A DNA stretch of 64,000 nucleotides from Haliclystus octoradiatus (Eukaryota > Cnidaria > Staurozoa > Stauromedusae > Haliclystidae). This document shows, piece after piece, positions 57,811 through 64,000 of the stretch (position 1 is the stretch's first letter; each line of letters begins with the position of its first letter). Both the position numbers and the translations under genes were made by a program. Under the pieces are notes generated by a model that saw only the letters and a list, made by a program, of their open reading frames with translations, did no database searches and was not told the origin of the DNA. Location: positions 7,240,650 through 7,304,649 of the forward strand of contig OU744448.1 of the NCBI GenBank assembly GCA_916610825.1, in the 5' to 3' direction.

Positions 57811-57916
57811 TTGAGATCTTGATACAACGCTTATCCTTTACGATATGAATTGATTCAGTCCAGTCTAGTGAAGATTTACTTGGATGGGGACGAGACAGTG
57901 AGCGATCTAAACCCAT
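57811..57916 (-). CDS. Candidate exon of unknown gene or 5' extension
   Basis: ATG and 34 further codons (MGLDRSLSRPHPSKSSLDW..) to a strong GTAAGT donor. The phase (1) would fit the receptor exon 2, but it has no signal peptide, so the exon at 57065 is preferred. It could be an untranslated or alternative first exon. Confidence 0.25.
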
Positions 57917-58369
57917 GTTCTAAAATATGGGATCAATCGATCACGGACAACCGTGACTACCGATATTCCATGCCCGGAGGGGGCTATAACTCCCGGCCAT
58001 ATGACGGCTATACGGGGACGTGCCACTTATTTTGGATTCATATTCCAGCTGAGAACAATACTTTTCTCATTTTATGTCTCTTTTTTGACTTTCTGGAAAA
58101 CTTTGAAATTTGGAAATTATTTTAAAAAAAATTTGAATAACTTATTTCAGATTATTGAAACTTTTGGGGTAGCATTAACAGGATTGTTAGAACTTTTTGG
58201 GTACTTCACTTTTTTTCCAAAGTGGCACTCCCCTTCAATACTGGTGATATAAAATCAGAGCTAGTGTTACTCCCCGTTCTAGATTGAAAATTATGCTCCT
58301 ATTAAAATTTGCGACTCTACGTAGCACCAAATCACGCTACAAGATCACGTTGTCATGAATATTGATATA

Positions 58370-58555
58370 CAGAGTAACCCGCTTATGCGCAATTCGGATA
58401 AGTGAAATTCCCGCTTATCTGCAACCTGGTTTTGAAATCCGTTAAATAATTTTTTTGGTCAAGTCTTTGGTAAACAATTTCGGATAACTGCATATTCGGA
58501 TAAATGCAATGAAAACCGTTGGCAATTTTGACTTGCATTTAAGTGGGTTACACTG
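58370..58555. mobile_element. TA-flanked pogo/Tc1-like MITE
   Basis: Left end CAGAGTAACCCGCTTATGCG, right end CTTAAGTGGGTTACACTG-like (inverse CAGTGTAACCCACTTAAATG), with TA on both sides. The interior repeats TTCGGATAANTG. Confidence 0.75.
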
Positions 58556-58849
58556 TATTGATACATAAATAGCAAAGAAATCTTCATTAGTTCTGAGACT
58601 TTTAGGATAAACGAAGTTTCGCATCATTTTTATTCGAAGATCACTCGGATTAAGTTCCCGATTAAGGTTGCCGATTAATGTATATATATGCTTCAAAGAG
58701 GATATTAAGCATGCATAGGCATATAAATGTTTTCGTAAGAAGAATAGAGGGTGCAGAATTTAATTGAAAAATAAATTAATTAATAACAAGAAAATCAAAA
58801 AAACTTTATATGGTAGGATCCCGCTTGCTTTTGGTAAAAATTCGCCAAA

Positions 58850-58967
58850 CTTCTGTCTGGAAAAACTATTTATTTTGAGCAAGCAACAGCGTGTCAACAA
58901 TGTTTAAACTTCTGTCTAGACCAACTGTTGTTCTCGAGCAAGCAACAGCGTCATTAACGTTCAAATT
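58850..58967. repeat. Two tandem copies of a 59-bp sequence
   Basis: CTTCTGTCTGG..GAGCAAGCAACAGCGT is repeated 59 bp further as CTTCTGTCTAG..GAGCAAGCAACAGCGT. Confidence 0.75.
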
Positions 58968-59089
58968 GTATATTGAAACATGTATACATTTTATTTTACT
59001 ATAGAAACAACCACAAAGTCTAAATTTTCAGGAAAATTTTGTAAAGGGTTTTGAAAATTTTTGAAATTATTTGAAAGTTAATTTTCCAG

Positions 59090-59253
59090 GTGTTCTTTCC
59101 AGTCAAAGGTCTTACAAAATGAGACTTGAATTTCAATTACTTAGCAAAATACATGCTGAGAACAGAGAGCAAATGGGATATACTGGAACATTGGCAGAAA
59201 TGATGCAAAATGAAACGGGTATACTGTATCTGTCTAATGAGTATTTAAAGTAG
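59090..59253 (+). CDS. Candidate exon, unrecognised
   Basis: After AATTTTCCAG, an open frame reads GVLSSQRSYKMRLEFQLLSK and IHAENREQMGYTGTLAEMMQ to a TAG. It looks coding (charged, helical), but I do not recognise it and no partner exon was found. It may be a last exon or a transposon remnant. Confidence 0.3.
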
Positions 59254-60043
59254 ATGGATATAAAGCAGAACCATCTACAGTATATACAAATGTTGATGGC
59301 AATGCTATAAACCGGTGAAACATCGTTTGGGCTAATATTTACCTGATCTCTATTTAAGTTTGGGAAACATGGGCATTATATAGTTTTCCCGACTGTCCTT
59401 AATTAATAACAATTACTTAGATTGGTATGGGAGTTCTATTACCCTAGACTGTCCTGTTGCCTCCTGACTCTAATTGCTGATTGGGAATTGAGGCAAGACT
59501 CAATTAGGATGTAGTAATCTATTCTATTGACAACAACCCGTTACCCTGTAATATTAACGCCCCTTACCCTGTAATGTGGTCGCGGAGGTACTTTCAATTG
59601 ATATGGTATCTGTATATGTGTCAATTTTAAAGAGTGTTCTAACCGGATTTTAGGAAATATGGACACAAGGATTTCCTCAAAAAAGTTCACTCGTCATTTC
59701 AATACAATAATAATTTCCAATGTATTTATCTGTGAAACAAAAATTTTCATTGAGCATTTCGAATTGTAACAAAATCCAAGCATTTGTCTTAATTTGTCGT
59801 TATTAAATATCGATACTGTATAATACACATGCTAAATAATATAGTAATTAAATCTTACAGCAGTCCTATTTACATATATATCTTACAATGAAATGATTTT
59901 AATTATGAGTCAATGTATAAATTTACAAATGGCATGGCAATGATTGTAACAGACAATAATTTCAAATGTTAAACAGTCGCACAACATGAACAGTTCTTAT
60001 AACATTACATTATGCAATAAGCAAACCTTTAATGGAGATATCT

Positions 60044-63000
60044 TTACTTTTTCTTACTACCACAGCGTCTTGTTTGTTTTCCAACTTGTTGTTGATTTGA
60101 GCATATACACTTTGAAAAGATAAAGTCATAACAAATTTGAAGTATTCTATCATTATGTATATATACAGAAGTTAGATTAATGAATAAAATGAGTCAAAAT
60201 AGAGACATACTGTTCTCATGTTCACATACTCATTCATTTATTCATTAATCTATTAAAGCTCTGATATTTATCATTGAGCACTATACCTACACAAGTGTGG
60301 ACAACTTTACATTATTTATCTATACAGAAGTTAAATATGTTTAAAAGATATTTTGGCACCCGCAAATGCAAACTTTACCTCAATTGTATACAAACGAACA
60401 AAGGTTTGTATATAATATATAGACAATTCTAAATAATTGAATAAAGTATTCACTATTAGTGTCGTTTTATTAACTGTAACTGTCTTAGTCACGAACAAAC
60501 TTGAAAATCGTGGTTTTACAACTGATGGTATTGAACATAAAAAAACTTGTCGACAAATCCTTGGACAATTTCAAGTCAGTGCAAACACGTACCAGCCCAT
60601 TTGAAATCATATTTTTAAATATATATTATTATTATACATAGATTTCACTTGGTATTGCCATTGACAGCGCTATTTTTGCGTGAACAAATTGTTTGAAAAC
60701 ATGAGGTATTGTGAGGTTCTTGTGAGCTAGCTTTTGATATACAAGCAATAACAAATTTTGAGAAAGAGTAAGCTCGATATAAACGTCACTAAATACGTGG
60801 TTCCGTCCCTGCCAAGGAACATATCAGCCTTTCTGATGTCATATTGCCCGTTAGGCATCGCACCTGAGGTAGCAATGACGACGAATTGTATAGATGGTGA
60901 CCTCGGATTATGGGATCGGAGTAGATAATAATCGGATACAATTATGTGTATAAAAGTACTGTTTATTTGGCAAATGTGATAAATGCGGGTCCCGGATCGG
61001 GTACCATTTTAATCTAATTTTTATCTCCTAGGAATTGTGACTAATCCATTACTAATTGGGATATTATACACCATTTGTGTTCTCAGGGGAAAGTTCAAAC
61101 GTCACACACTACTGATCAATGTAAAAGTATCTGAAAACCAGAAAACTATATTACAAATCTTTAATTATATTCCATTCGAATTACAGTAAAATCCGGCAAT
61201 AACGGTTTCGGATTTAACAGTATTCTGTGAATAGCAGTAAGCCAAAATGAGAATGAGTAACTTATGGTCAAACTTTGCTAAATATTCACCGCTCACAACG
61301 GATTCTGCCAAAACCGGTAAAATGATTTGTCTCCCTAAAGTACCGTTAATGCCGGATTCAACTGTATTATGTTAAAGTAAACAATGGATTAAATTATGGA
61401 GGTAAAACTGAAACTTTTGCCCATAAAAGACAACCAAAAATTGTCTAGGTCTTGGAATAAAAGTACTTTTATAATAATATTTGAGCTTTCCTAGTATAAT
61501 TTCTTGCATTGAAGCACATTCTGCTGAATACCGGAGTGTTAAAGCTATCCGACGTTGCTCCCACGCTCAGAGCGTCAGAGGACAAGCACAACGTTTGCAA
61601 ACATGATATGCAGGACTATACGTGTTACTATATATATTATACATAATAAGATGATGTCAACATAATAATGGAAGTATATATTAAATACCACGTGCTTTGG
61701 ACACATTTTAATCATATATACTTATCAGTACATATATAATGATGGGAAGTTGTCCACACTTGCGTAGGTACAGTGCAAATTTATTTATTTATTCATTTTA
61801 TTTATTTACTTGTCAGTATACATATAGAAAATAGAATTAATCTTAAACTTTTTATAGCTTTTCATCACTTAGTACATGCGTCAGTTGGTTATTATACATG
61901 TGATGATGAAAATTAAACGTGATTAAACTGGAGTCAAATTTTGGTTAATGGGTATACGAGATGCAATCAATTTAGATGGACTCATTCCGGGAAATCTTAT
62001 ATCATTCTCGATCTATATGAACGCCTGGCAATGGAACAGAATCCTAAAAGCGATGGATACTTTTATAAAATTTGTGAAAGATTATGAAGAGTATCAAAAA
62101 GTCTAACATTTTCTTACAAAAAATGGGGCTGGGCCATCCTGATGAGATGGTGGAAAGCGCCCCTAATCCCCTAGGATGCAACCCTTGTTATATATATACA
62201 ACCAAAACATGAACAAAGTAAGAGTCAGTTTCAAGGCTTTTTTTCGAAAACTGGTTCAATAACGTTAAACAACTCTAGGCAGGGTCCGACAAAAGTAGGA
62301 ATCCCGGAATCCTAGATTCTGAAAGGTTAAAGCAGATTCAGAAGAAAATTTATATTTTCAATGATTTATTGGTCAAAAGTCAACAAAAACTTCAGAAAAA
62401 AATGTTGCACTGCCTCTAGGATTCCATAAGGCTGAACGGTTTGTCGGACCCTGACTCTAAGCTCCAGTTATGAGTTCTATACATAGTTTTGAGCTAACAT
62501 ACACCAGCTGTATGGCAAATTGAATACATTTAATGAAATCATATTAAAATTGAATGACGCAATCGTCTCACCTGCTTATCTAAGAAAGCTTTCAATTTGA
62601 TCATGCCACATTTGATTCCAGCGTCACGGACAGATTGGCTAAATTCGTTCACGTCAATTGGCTGTTATAATGAAACAAGTAACAAATTACTAAATGATCA
62701 TGAATCATGTGAAATTAAGACATTTGGATTATCAGTACACCTGAAAACAAAATCTATTATATAACTAAGATGATCATTGATTAAATCTAGAAAGATAGCT
62801 CAATCTACTTATTGTAATATGATTAAGATTCTCATTTTCATTAGAAATCGAGAAGCATCGGATGAAAATGTTGAAATGTATCGGTGTCGGACAACTAAAA
62901 TTCTAAATGAGGGCAACCAATCGCAAACTATACGTACACCCGAGATATTCCGATCTTGGTTTCCAATCCAAATAGAGCCATGCTTAACAGCATATTGTTT

Positions 63001-63960
63001 TTAATTGTTTAATTGTTTGTGAATTTAATTCATATTAATGAAATGAATTTGGCAGTAATGGCTGTAAATAACAGCGCTTATATGATGCCTTTTGTAAAAC
63101 ATTTACAATACAGAGACAAATCTAATAACTTTAGTCTACATTTAAGCAACAAATAACTAAATAGCGATACAACAGATGCAGGTAAACTATTCCACGGATT
63201 TACAATTCTGGACGTGAAGAAATTATTGCCTGAGCTAGTAGCAATTCGCTGGTAAAAGTGTTTTCATTCTCTTCGAGTGTCCTCGGGTATGATATGTACA
63301 GTGTGTAGTGTCAAACAATAAGTTAGGTTCTATATCTAAATATGATATGATCATCATTATCATCATTATCATCATCATCATCATCTTTATTCTTTGTGCC
63401 CTCAGAATTATTTTCAGAAATGGCAAAAATAGCAGCATAATCCTGCCGCGTAACATTGCGTGACATATATAGACAGAATAGCAGACATAAATGAGACATT
63501 GTAAAAATACTTATTAATTTACATAGTGATAGTTTAGAAAATAGATGCGGATTGCTGATGTCATAATTTGGTTTGAAATAATTAATGGATTGAAAGAATA
63601 AATGAATTGAAATGGATTCAAAATTTCAAGGCCCTGGCGCTTATACTTATGCTTTTGTCTAGATCAAATGTGTACTGTCCTTCGTTTGCCATTATACGCT
63701 GTAGAAAATACTTGTTCCGTAAAAATGTAGATAATGTTTAAATCTAGACTTACAATCTGAGGACTTATCAAGCTATATGAAATATCATTACTTTGTAAAC
63801 TATCAGATTTTGTGTAAGTATAATTACTCGTCATTGTTGTTTTATTTAAATAAAAATGTATTTATCAAAACAATACCTGATAGGTTAACACCTTTAAATA
63901 CCATTTTTCATTCTCTCTTAAAAACGATATCAGTTTCTTGTCCAATTCAGAACCACCGCA
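60044..63960 (-). CDS. Unrecognised gene, last three visible exons
   Basis: Three minus-strand segments with splice signals and matching phase 0: 63877-63960 (CGGSELDKKLISFLRENEKW.., acceptor TTTGGTAG, donor GTATTG), 62572-62661 (PIDVNEFSQSVRDAGIKCGM.., acceptor TAACAG, donor GTGAGA) and 60044-60109 (CICSNQQQVGKQTRRCGSKK.., stop TAA at 60044-60046). The joined segment is 79 residues, rich in Lys, with an amphipathic helix pattern in the first two exons and a Cys/Lys/Arg-rich end. I cannot name the family. Exons upstream lie beyond the window, and small exons inside the 1.2- and 2.5-kb introns may be missed. The introns contain two MITEs and a LINE fragment. Confidence 0.5.
61184..61364. mobile_element. 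TA-flanked MITE (CAGTAAAATCCGGC ends)
   Basis: Left end CAGTAAAATCCGGCAATAAC, right end inverse CAGTTGAATCCGGCATTAAC, with TA on both sides (61182-61183 and 61365-61366). 181 bp, pogo/Tc1-like. One end of the same family is at 35548-35569. Confidence 0.8.
62280..62453. mobile_element. hAT-like MITE with 8-bp target duplication
   Basis: Terminal repeat CAGGGTCCGACAAA inverted at both ends. Flanks are ACTCTAGG (62272-62279) and ACTCTAAG (62454-62461), 7 of 8 identical, fitting the 8-bp duplication of hAT elements. 174 bp, non-coding. Confidence 0.82.
63130..63320 (-). pseudogene. LINE 3' end fragment
   Basis: On the minus strand, YHTRGHSKRMKTLLPAN then, after a frame change, FFTSRIVNPWNSLPASVV: the TRGH and NPWNSLP motifs of CR1/Jockey-like LINE C-termini. 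Degraded. Confidence 0.6.
63350..63386. repeat. Imperfect (ATC)n microsatellite
   Basis: ATC/CAT triplets interrupted by ATTATC, next to the LINE fragment. Confidence 0.85.
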
Positions 63961-64000
63961 CTACCAAACAAAAGAAATGTAAGTAAAATGATTAAATTTA

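Larger units (their letters stand above)
57126..60043. other. Region upstream of the receptor gene
   Basis: About 2.9 kb between the receptor start codon and the next minus-strand gene end. It contains a TA-flanked MITE, a 59-bp duplication and two candidate exons (57811-57916 minus, 59090-59253 plus), neither assigned to a gene. Confidence 0.45.

Overview
This is AT-rich animal DNA. The genes are split into many short exons with GT..AG introns, and the protein families (homeobox, ERG-type K+ channel, nicotinic receptor) are metazoan. The density of foldback elements, minisatellites and LINE tails, and the divergence from vertebrate proteins, suggest an invertebrate bilaterian. I cannot name the phylum from sequence alone.

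Layout, left to right. (1) 232-774 (+): last coding exon of a K50 paired-like homeobox gene, closest by eye to Dmbx. (2) 5182-25790 (-): a complete tryptophan 2,3-dioxygenase (TDO) gene that I rebuilt from 16 mostly very short exons. All splice phases agree, giving 382 codons plus stop with the heme and substrate residues conserved. (3) 26809-42927 (+): an ERG-type (KCNH2/6/7-like) voltage-gated K+ channel in 7 coding exons (706 codons plus stop), with no PAS domain visible in the window. (4) 47310-57125 (-): a complete nicotinic-type Cys-loop receptor subunit in 9 coding exons (729 codons plus stop), with unusual pore-lining residues and a long, very basic cytoplasmic loop. (5) 60044-63960 (-): the last three visible exons of an unrecognised gene that continues off the right edge. 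The homeobox gene and TDO converge, TDO and KCNH are head-to-head about 1 kb apart, and KCNH and the receptor converge. The genes do not form a pathway: TDO is an enzyme of tryptophan breakdown, and the two channels act in excitable membranes.

Mobile and repeated DNA fills the introns. The TDO introns hold a large family of foldback sequences built on the palindrome GTTCATGAAC with CCCCTGCGAAAA ends, and tandem arrays of the same motif (13.1-13.5 kb; 15.6-16.6 and 21.06-21.35 kb). A 4471-bp Ty3/gypsy-type LTR retrotransposon (16592-21062, minus strand) has split one array. It has 133-bp LTRs, a GTTCT target duplication, a polypurine tract and a primer site, but its genes are broken. A 78-bp minisatellite inside a pogo-like element lies in a KCNH intron. 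Other short elements have recognisable terminal repeats and target duplications (CACTA-like, Harbinger-like, pogo-like, hAT-like), and there are three LINE 3' ends. A near-perfect hairpin with 91-bp arms lies in TDO intron 1, and an exact 58-bp copy of part of the receptor M3 exon lies in an intron of the same gene.
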